DNA of 64,000 nucleotides from Thermoproteota archaeon. Its GTDB lineage: Archaea; Thermoproteota; Nitrososphaeria; Nitrososphaerales; Nitrosopumilaceae. The notes under the pieces are model-generated. The model had not been told where the DNA came from and searched no databases. It saw nothing but the letters and a program-made list of their open reading frames with translations. The translations under genes were made by a program, and so were the position numbers. Of this stretch, positions 1 through 7,594 are shown piece after piece. The first letter of the stretch is position 1; each line of letters starts with the position of its first letter. The stretch lies in the NCBI GenBank assembly GCA_003352285.1, contig QQVN01000005.1, positions 472,380 through 536,379 of the forward strand, in the 5' to 3' direction.

Positions 1-186
1 ACTGATCAAATTACAAAGGAAGAGTTTCAAGATTTTCCAAAAACAGTCATTACTAGTGGAAAATCTGCTGGAAAATTAATGCAGTTTTACATTGCTGTTC
101 CTTCTGATTGCGCTTCAAAAATAAAAGAAGTCTTCAACAAGGCAGACATTGCTTGGAGTGACAACATACAGGTTCTGGGATTCTAG
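1..186 (+). CDS. 3' end of an unrecognised protein
   Basis: The reading frame is open from base 1 and ends with TAG at 184-186, giving the last 61 residues of a protein that begins before the window. The tail is hydrophilic with mixed alpha/beta character, one Cys near its middle and no motif I recognise. The next gene starts one base after the stop, so the two are probably cotranscribed. No function is proposed. Confidence 0.7.
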   Translation, partial: TDQITKEEFQDFPKTVITSGKSAGKLMQFYIAVPSDCASKIKEVFNKADIAWSDNIQVLGF

Positions 187-187
187 C

Positions 188-286
188 ATGAATGTAAAGT
201 GTAAAAATTGCCAGAAGGAGTTTGATCTTTTCACAAGTGAGTTTTGCTCCCAAGAGTGCGCTGCAAAGTACTATATGTCAAACTGA
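188..286 (+). CDS. 32-aa zinc-finger micro-protein
   Basis: ATG at 188 and TGA at 284-286 encode 32 residues. Cysteines at 5, 8, 20 and 24 form a C-x2-C...C-x3-C pattern, enough ligands for one structural zinc. The gene follows the previous stop by one base, which suggests translational coupling. It resembles the many short zinc-ribbon or treble-clef proteins of ammonia-oxidising archaea. Its partner (nucleic acid or protein) cannot be told. The four-Cys spacing in such a short frame is the main support for a real gene. Confidence 0.6.
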   Translation: MNVKCKNCQKEFDLFTSEFCSQECAAKYYMSN

Positions 287-369
287 CTTTGATCGAAGTA
301 AATTTTACCTTACAAGGCAGAATTAACTCACCAACTTCTTCTAATCATCGAGTGATTATTTTTGGTAAT

Positions 370-474
370 ATGGCTTGCAAAACAGGATACATACACAATT
401 ATACATTTTTCCCATTACAAGGAAAGCATCTTTGCATAAATTGCCTACAAGAGCAGAATTCGGAAGATAATTAG
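370..474 (+). CDS. Possible 34-aa cysteine-containing small protein
   Basis: ATG at 370 to TAG at 472-474 encodes 34 residues with Cys3 and a C-x2-C pair at 22 and 25, preceded by a Gly-Lys-His turn that looks like half of a zinc knuckle. The same frame is open back to 244, but that part overlaps the 32-aa zinc protein and looks non-coding. Three cysteines and the short length leave it uncertain whether this is a gene. Confidence 0.3.
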   Translation: MACKTGYIHNYTFFPLQGKHLCINCLQEQNSEDN

Positions 475-499
475 CATCTAGAATAGACATAGAAGGAAG

Positions 500-799
500 A
501 TGGAAATTCTAGGAGAAAAAGTGCAATTGTGGTTGGATAGTGCAAGGTTTGTAAAACCAAAACCAGCAGTTTATGTCCTTTATGATAAAAAATTAAACGT
601 ATTATTCATTGGAGATAGTGAGAACTTACAAAATCAATTTACAAAATATCTTGATACAAATTTTGAGAATAATGAATGCAAACAAAAAACCCATACGTAT
701 CAGAAGCTTTTCGTTGAAAATCCAGTTGAGAAAAAGGAACAGCTCTTAAACAGCTACAAAAGTGAGTATGGGAAACTTCCTGACTGTAACGAGGTTTAG
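500..799 (+). CDS. GIY-YIG-like (DUF7508-type) small protein
   Basis: A 99-residue soluble protein. Residues 23-28 (AVYVLY) and about 36-43 (FIGDSENL) resemble the two beta strands that give the GIY-YIG nuclease fold its name, and the C-terminal third (NSYKSEYGKLPDCN) resembles the end of small archaeal GIY-YIG-like proteins of the DUF7508 type. The catalytic Arg and Glu of real GIY-YIG nucleases are not clear, so nuclease activity is doubtful. It stands alone, convergent with the cupin gene 7 bases downstream. Confidence 0.55.
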   Translation: MEILGEKVQLWLDSARFVKPKPAVYVLYDKKLNVLFIGDSENLQNQFTKYLDTNFENNECKQKTHTYQKLFVENPVEKKEQLLNSYKSEYGKLPDCNEV

Positions 800-806
800 T
801 CAGGTC

Positions 807-1202
807 TTATTTTGAAGAATATTTGTCAGATAATATCACGCATACGAATATTCCTTTTCCTGATATAGCCTGGGCACTGTGCCTAAGTCCTTTTGGGATA
901 AAGATTGTCGATGGGGAAGTTACTGTGTAAGATTCATCCTCAATTTGTATTTGATATTTTAATTTTGAACTCTCAGAGAGTATGAGATTAATTTCATCAT
1001 GGTTATGCTTATGCAATTGACTATACTCTGGAAGTTTTTTTGAGGCATCAACAAAGTGTACTGCAATATGAGTATCAGATTCTGGAATTATTGATTTACT
1101 AAGCATAGACAGACGTTTTATTGGAGCTTTTTTATGAAATGGGATTTTTTCTAGTGATTCATTGATTCCTTTTTTAATTAAGTTCTGATATTTTTTCAAC
1201 AA
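807..1202 (-). CDS. Small cupin-domain protein
   Basis: 131 residues with a single conserved cupin barrel. His64, His66, His68 and Glu70 form the first metal-binding motif, and His108 in IFIPKGLRHSA supplies the second. The first 45 residues are a basic helical extension. Cupins of this size bind a metal and act as small-molecule enzymes or sensors; the substrate cannot be told from sequence or context. It is convergent with the DUF7508-type gene and divergent from the UbiA-like gene. Confidence 0.75.
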   Translation of the reverse strand: MLKKYQNLIKKGINESLEKIPFHKKAPIKRLSMLSKSIIPESDTHIAVHFVDASKKLPEYSQLHKHNHDEINLILSESSKLKYQIQIEDESYTVTSPSTIFIPKGLRHSAQAISGKGIFVCVILSDKYSSK

Positions 1203-1283
1203 AAATAATTGTTTTTTCTATTAAATAACATGACTCTTTTGAAGCATCTTATCATATAAGCAATGAATCCCTATTGATATCCA

Positions 1284-1979
1284 TTGCAAGTAGACAGAAC
1301 ATCAGAGTGGTTTGTTCCAAAATTTGGATCAAATAGATTTCGTAAAAGTATAGGAATTTTATTTTTGCCTTACACTGCAATTGTTACTTGTTTTGCAGCA
1401 CTTGGTGCAATTTCTGGACCAATGGATATAGAAAGAATTGTTGCAATATGCATAATCTATTTTTTGGCACTTGGAATAAGCGCTCATTTACTTGATGCAG
1501 TAGGAGGAAAGACAAAACCATGGGGAAACTTGCCAAAGAGAAAAGTATGGAGCATTGCTCTAGGGGCTCTAGGAATTTCATTTGCAATTGGAATCTATTA
1601 TGCATTCTTAGATTCGCCGTTACTATTTCCCATTGGAATTTTAGAAGGATTTTTCCTATTTGCATATAATCTAGAGTGGTTTGGTGGAAAATTTCACAAC
1701 AAAACTTCTACAATTATTTCATGGGGAGTATTACCGGTATTTGCAGGATCTGCTATTCAGACAAATTCAATATCCTATGAAACCATAATCATAGCGGCAA
1801 TAACAGCTCTGATTACATATGCTTTGATATCTACATCAAGGCCCTACAAATTACTAAAACTCAACGATGGTGATATCAATCTCATTAAACGAAAGGAATT
1901 AGTCTTGAAAATGCTATCTCTGGGGGTGGTTTTAGGAACGATTTCGTACTTTGTTTTAAAATTCTATTTTATTTCGTAG
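1284..1979 (+). CDS. UbiA-like membrane prenyltransferase family protein
   Basis: 231 residues starting at TTG with about seven or eight hydrophobic segments. Residues 63-80 (LGISAHLLDAVGGKTKPW) stand where UbiA enzymes carry their first Asp-rich motif, and the loop after ALISTSRPYKLLKLNDGD resembles the second. UbiA proteins transfer a prenyl chain to an acceptor in the membrane, for example in quinone, heme or archaeal lipid synthesis. The Asp motifs are weaker than in characterised enzymes and the protein is shorter than the usual 280-300 aa, so the substrate is open. It ends 11 bases inside the convergent methyltransferase gene. Confidence 0.5.
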   Translation: MQVDRTSEWFVPKFGSNRFRKSIGILFLPYTAIVTCFAALGAISGPMDIERIVAICIIYFLALGISAHLLDAVGGKTKPWGNLPKRKVWSIALGALGISFAIGIYYAFLDSPLLFPIGILEGFFLFAYNLEWFGGKFHNKTSTIISWGVLPVFAGSAIQTNSISYETIIIAAITALITYALISTSRPYKLLKLNDGDINLIKRKELVLKMLSLGVVLGTISYFVLKFYFIS

Positions 1980-2661
1980 ATTGAGGCTTTTCTGCATACA
2001 AAATAACTGATGAGTCCCATGTCAGATATTGGACTTTTACTTGAAAGTCATTTTTTTCAAGTTCTTGCTTGTAGGAAAAAACCCAATTACTTGACCTGAT
2101 AAGCTTTGGAAGCTCTGCAAAAGCATACTTCCAAGCAGGTAGGAAAATTCCAAGCAAGTTCAATAAAACAAAATACGAATTCCAAAGTTTTTTTATTAGA
2201 TTATTTTTTGGATAAGAAAAATCATGGAAGATGATTTGACCGTTAGAATTAAGATGAGCAATGCAATTTTTTACAAGCTTTTCAGGATTACAATACTTTG
2301 GAATATATGATGAACATATACAATCAAATTTTAAATCAAGATTAAGATTTTCAGCATCTTGATGTAAAAATGAAATATTTGAAAATGTTGAAGAGTTCTT
2401 TTCTGCCATTTTGAGATAATCTTGTGATATATCAATCCCAATGATTTCTGATTTTGGGAACTTTTTTGCTAATTTTCCAGTTAAGATTCCTGTTCCACAG
2501 GCTAGATCTAAAATTGATTCTGGGGATTTTATTTTGTTTATTATTTCGTTTTTCCAATAGTTATCCTTTCCAAAGGTTGTAAAAAGTACAACTTTATCAT
2601 AGGTACTAGCAGTTTGACCAAAGAAATGCGGTACTAAATCCTTTGGGGATTGATTTGTCAT
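1969..2661 (-). CDS. Class I SAM-dependent methyltransferase (UbiE-like)
   Basis: 230 residues. The N-terminus (HFFGQTASTYDKV) is the typical lead-in of UbiE/COQ5-type methyltransferases. Motif I is LDLACGTGILTGKL at about 51-64, followed by an acidic strand end (GIDIS) and a motif II region near ICSSYIPKY. Methylation of a quinone or another small hydrophobic acceptor is possible, and the neighbouring UbiA-like gene fits that idea, but the two genes are convergent rather than cotranscribed. Substrate unknown. Confidence 0.75.
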   Translation of the reverse strand: MTNQSPKDLVPHFFGQTASTYDKVVLFTTFGKDNYWKNEIINKIKSPESILDLACGTGILTGKLAKKFPKSEIIGIDISQDYLKMAEKNSSTFSNISFLHQDAENLNLDLKFDCICSSYIPKYCNPEKLVKNCIAHLNSNGQIIFHDFSYPKNNLIKKLWNSYFVLLNLLGIFLPAWKYAFAELPKLIRSSNWVFSYKQELEKNDFQVKVQYLTWDSSVILYAEKPQSTK

Positions 2662-2696
2662 TGAACATTAATCGTAAGAAATGATTTAAACAAATA

Positions 2697-2903
2697 CTAG
2701 GAAAATTCAAACATTTCAAGCATTACAGAAAATACTAGATAATATGCCAGATAAAATGCCAAAAGACATATTCCAATCCATAATGAGTTTTTTGCCTTTG
2801 TAGGATCATCTTTTCTTAAAATATAGTACGCAATGATGGCGCCAACTATACTAAAGACAAGTGGTAATGCATACCATAATGGGCTTCGCTCTTTTTGTGT
2901 CAC
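2697..2903 (-). CDS. 68-aa protein with two membrane segments
   Basis: Two hydrophobic helices (about residues 10-28 and 42-62) are joined by a short charged loop (RKDDPTKAKNS). Small two-helix proteins of this shape are common in Nitrosopumilaceae; no function is known to me. It lies 35 bases upstream of the methyltransferase gene on the same strand and could be its operon partner. Confidence 0.6.
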   Translation of the reverse strand: MTQKERSPLWYALPLVFSIVGAIIAYYILRKDDPTKAKNSLWIGICLLAFYLAYYLVFSVMLEMFEFS

Positions 2904-2986
2904 ATAATTCTTTGATCTATTTGATACTAAAATTAGACTGTCCGAAAGTTTTCATTTTTTAGCACTAGGCATAACTCTTAGCACTA

Positions 2987-2996
2987 GTTAAATATC
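2987..2996 (+). promoter_or_regulatory. TATA box of the ncRNA candidate
   Basis: GTTAAATATC is centred near 2991, about 27 bases upstream of 3018, where the structured GC-rich stretch begins. The spacing equals that seen at other genes in this window. Confidence 0.5.
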
Positions 2997-3017
2997 ATTA
3001 CGATGTATCTATAATTA

Positions 3018-3174
3018 CAAGGGCTTCAGTTGTCGCCTTCTTCAAACAGAGAAGGCCTTAAACTGCTGCTGTCACCGGCAAACTCCTATCTCGTTGCTGG
3101 TCTTAAGCAGGTCCTCTCGTCGGCTTACTGCCCGGTTGCTGACCTTAAGGACAAAGCCTTGTAACAGATTTTTT
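3018..3174 (+). ncRNA. Candidate structured non-coding RNA
   Basis: This stretch is GC-rich inside very AT-rich DNA and has no credible reading frame. Its ends pair: 3020-3026 with 3154-3160 (one G-U), continued by TGTC 3031-3034 with GACA 3150-3153. Inside are a perfect 7-bp hairpin (3035-3041 with 3050-3056) and an 8-bp stem with one G-U (3074-3081 with 3094-3101). CTTAAG at 3102-3107 can also pair with CTTAAG at 3144-3149. A TATA box lies at the expected distance upstream, and a T6 run at 3169-3174 can serve as terminator. I did not find the signature sequences of SRP RNA, RNase P RNA or 5S rRNA. The function is unknown; the strand is inferred from promoter and T-tract. Confidence 0.55.
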
Positions 3175-3200
3175 AAAAATTTTTCCTCTTGAAATGCCAA

Positions 3201-3217
3201 AAATGGGCCCACAGGGA
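3201..3217. repeat. 17-nt direct copy of the tRNA-Val 3' end
   Basis: AAATGGGCCCACAGGGA is identical to 4614-4630, which is the 3' end of tRNA-Val plus three flanking bases. A short duplicated tRNA 3' end is the usual scar of site-specific integration. The 1.4 kb between the copies holds no integrase. Confidence 0.55.
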
Positions 3218-3350
3218 CTCTACCACCATAATGGGCAATATTTTGGGCGCATTTAGGCGTGAAAAGTGTTAATTCCTAAAATGGTTCAAATCTTTTTGGT
3301 CCCAAAAATCTAAAATTTTTTCAAAAAGAAATTAATTTTCTCTACAGATT

Positions 3351-3827
3351 CTAAAATCCGCCGCCAGCAGAACCGGCAGTGACAAGGAATGGTAAATGTG
3401 CAAATCGTTCAGGTTGTGCGCCACTGCCAGACACATGAACATAATATTGCAAATCAGCTGGCAATCCAAAAGGCACATTTCCTGTCAAAGTTGTTCCATC
3501 AGCAGATACTGAAACATTGTCTGCTACAGCTCCATCGGATGGATCAGTTCCCTCAAGGAAAAATACTGCAGTATCTCCTGATTGAATACGTCCTTCAGGA
3601 TCAATTATTGTAAATGCTGTTCCAACAGGACCGCTTGTTGGATCTATAGTTACAGTTTCACAGTGCGGATTTTTCTCTTTTGCTTTACTATTCTCATTTG
3701 CATTCTCACATCCTTTTGCCTTGCCACTATTGTCATCTTTTGTAGCAAATGCATCATTTTGAATTGGCATTATCAAGAATCCGGCAATTGCAAAGACAAG
3801 AACTGAGAATGATAGTAGACTGTTCAT
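3351..3827 (-). CDS. Secreted protein with IPT/TIG-like domain
   Basis: About 158 residues from ATG at 3827; a further ATG lies 18 bases upstream, but the TATA box at 3849-3856 is centred 26 bases from 3827, which favours the shorter leaderless form. A hydrophobic signal segment covers about residues 3-22. It is followed by a charged low-complexity linker with two Cys and then an immunoglobulin-like IPT/TIG region starting at VTIDPTSGPVGTAF. The protein ends in Gly-rich residues. Probably secreted or cell-surface; partner unknown. Confidence 0.65.
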   Translation of the reverse strand: MNSLLSFSVLVFAIAGFLIMPIQNDAFATKDDNSGKAKGCENANENSKAKEKNPHCETVTIDPTSGPVGTAFTIIDPEGRIQSGDTAVFFLEGTDPSDGAVADNVSVSADGTTLTGNVPFGLPADLQYYVHVSGSGAQPERFAHLPFLVTAGSAGGGF

Positions 3828-3848
3828 TATCAAAAAACAGAACATATA

Positions 3849-3856
3849 CTATAAAA
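3849..3856 (-). promoter_or_regulatory. TATA box of the IPT/TIG gene
   Basis: On the minus strand this reads TTTTATAG, about 26 bases from the ATG at 3827. It decides the start of that gene. Confidence 0.5.
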
Positions 3857-3988
3857 GAATGATCTAAAGAAATTTTTGGAATCTAAGAATCATCTAAGAT
3901 TTTCCTTAGTTTTTGCTTAGTTTGTAAATCTATTTCAAGTTAGATGGACTCGAATGCTTTTTTTAAAAAATTAAGATAGATGAAATGA

Positions 3989-4555
3989 TTAAGCCAATCC
4001 AATCTGTTTCATGAATTCCAGGTTATCCCAAAACAAGTATTCTTCAGTCATCACGCCATTTTCCCAATAGCCAACGGTATTCATTGTAAGCTTGAAAGAT
4101 TTTCCAGTTGGAGGAATTGAGCTTCCATCTGGCAAAGGCATCGGTTCTGTAAATGTACCCTCAATAATTCCAATCACACTTGTCCATTGCCCAGATGCTA
4201 TCTTGATTGGATGTTGTTGAATCCGCGTGTCTGGAGCATAAACAAACATGGCTTTTAGATCCTCAATATGTGGTTCAATGCCCTCTGTTGTACGCCCGTC
4301 TGGCCAGTGAACAACAATATCCTGCGAGTGACTCTCATGGAGTCTCTGCCATTGTTGATTAGTAAAGACATCAAAATCTAATTCATCAAATGTTTCAAGA
4401 TGCTGATTTGCAAGTTGTTCAGCAATCTTGTATTTTTCCAATTCATTGGATGATGAGACCGTAGATAGATCTGGGGTTTGAAAAACTGCAAATCCTACTG
4501 CAAGTCCTACAAAAAATACCCCAATAGTAATTCCTACCCAAATTGATTGTTTCAC
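3989..4555 (-). CDS. Membrane-anchored SnoaL-like (NTF2-fold) protein
   Basis: About 188 residues from one of two adjacent GTG codons (4558 or 4555). The open frame continues further upstream, but that extension runs through tRNA-Val. A TATA-like ATATTAAAG at 4579-4587 is about 27 bases away and supports the GTG start. A hydrophobic anchor (IWVGITIGVFFVGLAVGFAV) lies at the N-terminus. The rest matches SnoaL/ester-cyclase-like NTF2 folds: a helical start (EQLANQHLETF), a VVHWPDGRTTEG strand pair and paired strands such as WTSVIGIIEGTFTEP. Members of this fold bind small molecules and many have no known activity. Confidence 0.65.
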   Translation of the reverse strand: MKQSIWVGITIGVFFVGLAVGFAVFQTPDLSTVSSSNELEKYKIAEQLANQHLETFDELDFDVFTNQQWQRLHESHSQDIVVHWPDGRTTEGIEPHIEDLKAMFVYAPDTRIQQHPIKIASGQWTSVIGIIEGTFTEPMPLPDGSSIPPTGKSFKLTMNTVGYWENGVMTEEYLFWDNLEFMKQIGLA

Positions 4556-4613
4556 CACGATTTTAGAAGTTATTTTCCATATTAAAGGAGTTGAACCTAA
4601 ATGGTTAAAGTCC

Positions 4614-4630
4614 AAATGGGCCCACAGGGA
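4614..4630. repeat. 17-nt repeat at the tRNA-Val 3' end
   Basis: This is the partner of the identical 17 bases at 3201-3217. Bases 4617-4630 belong to the tRNA acceptor and T arm; 4614-4616 lie just outside. Confidence 0.55.
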
Positions 4631-4691
4631 TTTGAACCCTGGATTTTCGCCGTGTAAGGGCGACGTCATAACCGATCTGGACCATGGGCCC
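4617..4691 (-). tRNA. tRNA-Val (anticodon TAC)
   Basis: On the minus strand the cloverleaf is complete. Acceptor GGGCCCA pairs with TGGGCCC, the anticodon stem is TCGCC/GGCGA around loop CTTACAC (anticodon TAC, reading GUA), and the T arm CAGGG/CCCTG closes TTCAAAT. The discriminator is A and CCA is not encoded. Its 3' end is duplicated at 3201-3217. Confidence 0.93.
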
Positions 4692-4768
4692 AGCAAACTT
4701 CCTTGTTAAAATCCATTTAAACTTTGAGAATGAAAAAGCTAGAAATGTAATTAACGTAATTTTCTGTC

Positions 4769-5779
4769 ATGACGATTTCATTTTTTTCTAGTCCCATTGG
4801 ATTAGGACATGCATCAAGAGATATTGCAATTGCAAAATATCTCAATGAATTTACAATCAAATTCACATCAGGGACTAGCGCTGCAAAATTAATCAAAAAA
4901 TATGGATTTGGTGTAAATGATGCATATGTACCACCAAACTTTGATGTCCAAAGTGGTTCATTGCAAGGCTCTGCAAAGTGGCTTTGGCAATACTACAAGT
5001 ACTACAAAGAATGCAAAAACATTTCATCAGAAATAATTCAAGATGAAAATCCAAGAGTTGTTGTTAGCGATGAAGATTTTGCATCATTAACTGTAGCTCA
5101 AGAAAGAAAGATTCCAACTGTTCTAATTACGGATATTTTAGAGACAAAATTCACAAATGGAATTGTTGGAATAATAGAAAAAAAGATGAACAAATCCATG
5201 AAAGAGATTATAAAAAAATCTGACATAGTTATACTTCCTGAAAATGGTGCAAACGAAGGAAACATCTACAGAGTAGGACCAATTGTTAGAGAAACTAACC
5301 ACTCAAGAGAAGAATTAAGAGAAAAGTTTTCTTTTTCAAAAAAAACCATTCTGTTAAGTATTGGAGGAACAGATGCAGGACTATATTTGATTAAAAAAAC
5401 TATAGAGGCAACATCCAAGCTTGGTGACTTTGAGCTGGTACTAGTTTCTGGACCATCAATTAAAGAAGAATTCAAAGAGATAAGAAATTTAGGATTTTTA
5501 GAAAATTTGCATGAGGCAATTTATGCAGCAGATGTTGTTGTGTCACTTGCAGGTAAGTCTACAATAGATGAGGCAAACGCGTATGGCACTCCAGGAATTT
5601 TTATTCCAATAAGGAATCACTTTGAGCAAGAAGACAATGCAAAGGAAGCAGGATTTTCCTATGATGACATATTCAAGCTAGATGAGCTGATTCCAAAGTA
5701 TGCAAAAAGAAACAGAACCCCAATTCAAGCAAAGGGGGCTAAAAATGCCGCAAAATTGATTGCAGAAATTACAAAGTGA
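4769..5779 (+). CDS. MurG-like (GT28-family) glycosyltransferase
   Basis: 336 residues with a GT-B fold. The N-terminal loop SSPIGLGHASRDIAIAKYL (about 6-24) matches the glycine-rich acceptor loop of MurG-type enzymes. The C-terminal half has SIGGTDAGLYLIKK and VVSLAGKSTIDEANAYGTP, the latter resembling the nucleotide-sugar-binding segment. An archaeon has no murein, so it probably transfers a sugar to a lipid or protein glycan from a UDP-sugar. It is monocistronic or paired with the aspartate kinase that follows by about 40 bases. Family call is firm; donor and acceptor unknown. Confidence 0.75.
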   Translation: MTISFFSSPIGLGHASRDIAIAKYLNEFTIKFTSGTSAAKLIKKYGFGVNDAYVPPNFDVQSGSLQGSAKWLWQYYKYYKECKNISSEIIQDENPRVVVSDEDFASLTVAQERKIPTVLITDILETKFTNGIVGIIEKKMNKSMKEIIKKSDIVILPENGANEGNIYRVGPIVRETNHSREELREKFSFSKKTILLSIGGTDAGLYLIKKTIEATSKLGDFELVLVSGPSIKEEFKEIRNLGFLENLHEAIYAADVVVSLAGKSTIDEANAYGTPGIFIPIRNHFEQEDNAKEAGFSYDDIFKLDELIPKYAKRNRTPIQAKGAKNAAKLIAEITK

Positions 5780-5821
5780 ACCAATGATTAATAGATGGAG
5801 TGCTTGCACTTTACTCTTAAA

Positions 5822-7237
5822 ATGGAAAATCTAGTTGTTGCAAAGTTCGGCGGTAGTGCAATAGGTCCTGATGGTCTATCAATACCAATTATTATTCAAA
5901 GGATTACAGAACTAAAGAAAAATTCCAAGATTATCGCTGTATTTTCAGCACCACTTACAATTGATGATGGAAAGACAAGGTCCATCACCGATGTAATACT
6001 AGAGATTGGCCAAAAGGCCGAAAACGGAGAGAGTTTTACTCTGGAGAAGGTCTCAAATGCATATTCAAAGATTCTAGACTTGGTCAGTACGGAATATCAA
6101 GAGGCTTGCAAAAAGACAATTGAAGAGTATCTGCAAAAGGCAAAAGACGCCTTGGTCCTAGCCCAAGAAAAGAAAGATTTTGCAAATGAGGATCGCTCAA
6201 ATGCACTTGCATTCTCAGGTGAGATTTTAATGTCACAGGTAATGAATTACATTCTAAAAGGAAAGGGGATAAAATCAGCAGCAGTTGATTTTGAGTCATG
6301 GCCAATCATTACAGATAGCAACATAGAGTCTACAAATTTTCTTTATTCAAAATCAGCTGAACGAATTGCTCCTATTGAATCACTGTTAAAACAAAATGAC
6401 ATAGTATCAATTGGCGGATTTATTGGAAAAACCGCTGATGGAATAACAACAACATATGAAAGAGGCGGATCAGATAGGACAGCAGCTGATCTTGGAATTT
6501 TATTTCACAAAAAATTCAACACACAGATTGACTTTGAAAAGGATAGCTCTGTAGTTTCTGCCGATCCAAAAATAGTATCAGATGGCTTAGATGAGGTGTC
6601 ACAGCTTTCATTTAATGAAGCGCGTCTGGCAGGAATGTTTGGAATGAAAATTCTTGATCCAATAGCTATCAAGGAGATCCTTGAAAACGGAGCAGACATG
6701 CCAATCATAGTCACTAACATGAAAAATCCTGCAAAGACAACTGTAATCAAAAGAACTCCTGATAAACAAAACGGTCATCCACTCAAAATTGTAACAGGAA
6801 AGAAAAATTGCGCAATATTTAGAATTGAAAGTGAGTCTGCAGTAAGGTTGCTAGAATCTCTAGAAAAGTTAAAGCGATACAGCGAGTTTATTGTATTATC
6901 TCCGTACACAAAGGATGGGATAGAATTTACCAGAATTTTATTTTTGGATGGGGATTATGTTAAAAGAAACGAAAAGTATCTGTTAGGTTTTGATTCACTT
7001 GCAACCATAACATACAACAGGGGAGTAATCACATTAATCGGCGATGAGATGTGGAGAGTACAACAGATTGCATCAAAGGCAAGTGCAAAGATTGGTGAAG
7101 CTGGATTAAACATACTAAACATGGATGCACAAGAAGAGACATCAAGAATAATTATTGTAGTTGAGGATTCCGGGGACAACATAAAAAATGCAATCCGTGC
7201 AATCCATGATGAAAAATCTAAGATAAAGTTTGTTTGA
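5822..7237 (+). CDS. lysC: Aspartate kinase
   Basis: 471 residues from ATG at 5822; an upstream in-frame ATG at 5795 would add nine residues unlike the family. It phosphorylates aspartate, the first step toward threonine, methionine and lysine. KFGGS at 8-12 is the signature near the N-terminus, YERGGSDRTAADLG (about 210) lines the substrate pocket, and the last 150 residues form two ACT domains of the kind used for feedback inhibition (TYNRGVITLIGDEMW; GLNILNMDAQEETSRIIIVV). Full family length and cytosolic. Confidence 0.92.
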   Translation: MENLVVAKFGGSAIGPDGLSIPIIIQRITELKKNSKIIAVFSAPLTIDDGKTRSITDVILEIGQKAENGESFTLEKVSNAYSKILDLVSTEYQEACKKTIEEYLQKAKDALVLAQEKKDFANEDRSNALAFSGEILMSQVMNYILKGKGIKSAAVDFESWPIITDSNIESTNFLYSKSAERIAPIESLLKQNDIVSIGGFIGKTADGITTTYERGGSDRTAADLGILFHKKFNTQIDFEKDSSVVSADPKIVSDGLDEVSQLSFNEARLAGMFGMKILDPIAIKEILENGADMPIIVTNMKNPAKTTVIKRTPDKQNGHPLKIVTGKKNCAIFRIESESAVRLLESLEKLKRYSEFIVLSPYTKDGIEFTRILFLDGDYVKRNEKYLLGFDSLATITYNRGVITLIGDEMWRVQQIASKASAKIGEAGLNILNMDAQEETSRIIIVVEDSGDNIKNAIRAIHDEKSKIKFV

Positions 7238-7480
7238 TAATTCTAAATTGGCCCTAATGGTGAAATCACCAAAAGTGCCAAGGTGGGTTTTTTCTCGGGC
7301 CTAAATCTAGAATCCGCCCTGGCGTTACCCAAAACACGCTCTATCTTGTATACACAATTCAGCTATTTAGAGCTGATCTATATAGATCATGTTTAGGTAT
7401 AATGAAATGAAAAACTCTAAACCTGTTTTTTTATTCCAATCACACTTTTCCATATTAATTCACTATTCCCAGAATTGTAA
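7238..7480. other. Intergenic region with palindromes
   Basis: No convincing long gene here. GGCCC at 7250-7254 can pair with GGGCC at 7297-7301 around a smaller hairpin (TGGTG/CACCA) and a T6 run, which could form a terminator or short leader structure for aspartate kinase. Further on are a perfect 14-bp palindrome at 7375-7388 and an inverted repeat GTTTAG...CTAAAC followed by seven T residues at about 7390-7432. Their roles are unknown. Confidence 0.4.
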
Positions 7481-7561
7481 ATGCGTGGAATCTACATCCC
7501 CACTAGACCCACAAAGAAGACACTAGAGGATTCTGAGGAAGATTCTGAAGATTCAAGATAA
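7481..7561 (+). CDS. Possible 26-aa acidic micro-protein
   Basis: ATG at 7481 to TAA at 7559-7561 encodes 26 residues: a basic start (MRGIYIPTRPTKK) and an acidic Ser/Glu/Asp tail. A TATA-like ATATTAAT at 7452-7459 is centred 26 bases upstream, the same spacing as at clear genes here, which suggests a leaderless transcript. It lies 33 bases before ilvE. No function can be read. Confidence 0.4.
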   Translation: MRGIYIPTRPTKKTLEDSEEDSEDSR

Positions 7562-7564
7562 TTC

Positions 7565-7572
7565 TTTAAATT
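7565..7572 (+). promoter_or_regulatory. TATA box of ilvE
   Basis: TTTAAATT is centred about 27 bases before the ATG at 7595. It supports a leaderless start there rather than at the TTG 18 bases upstream. Confidence 0.55.
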
Positions 7573-7594
7573 ACTATTGTTATTCCAATTTTCT

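Noticed and set aside
244-369. Longer start for the small frame ending at 474
   Set aside because: The upstream part overlaps the 32-aa zinc protein out of frame and has no coding features.
3018-3174. SRP RNA, RNase P RNA or 5S rRNA
   Set aside because: Too short for the first two, and the conserved core sequences of all three were not found.
3389-3806. Two plus-strand frames of 74 codons
   Set aside because: Antisense to the secreted IPT/TIG protein, with no coding-like composition.
3201-4691. Active integrative element
   Set aside because: No integrase, replication gene or second tRNA disruption between the repeats; only a relic can be argued.
4556-4696. N-terminal extension of the SnoaL-like protein to an ATG at 4696
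   Set aside because: It would be translated through the whole tRNA-Val gene; the GTG pair at 4555/4558 has a properly spaced TATA box.
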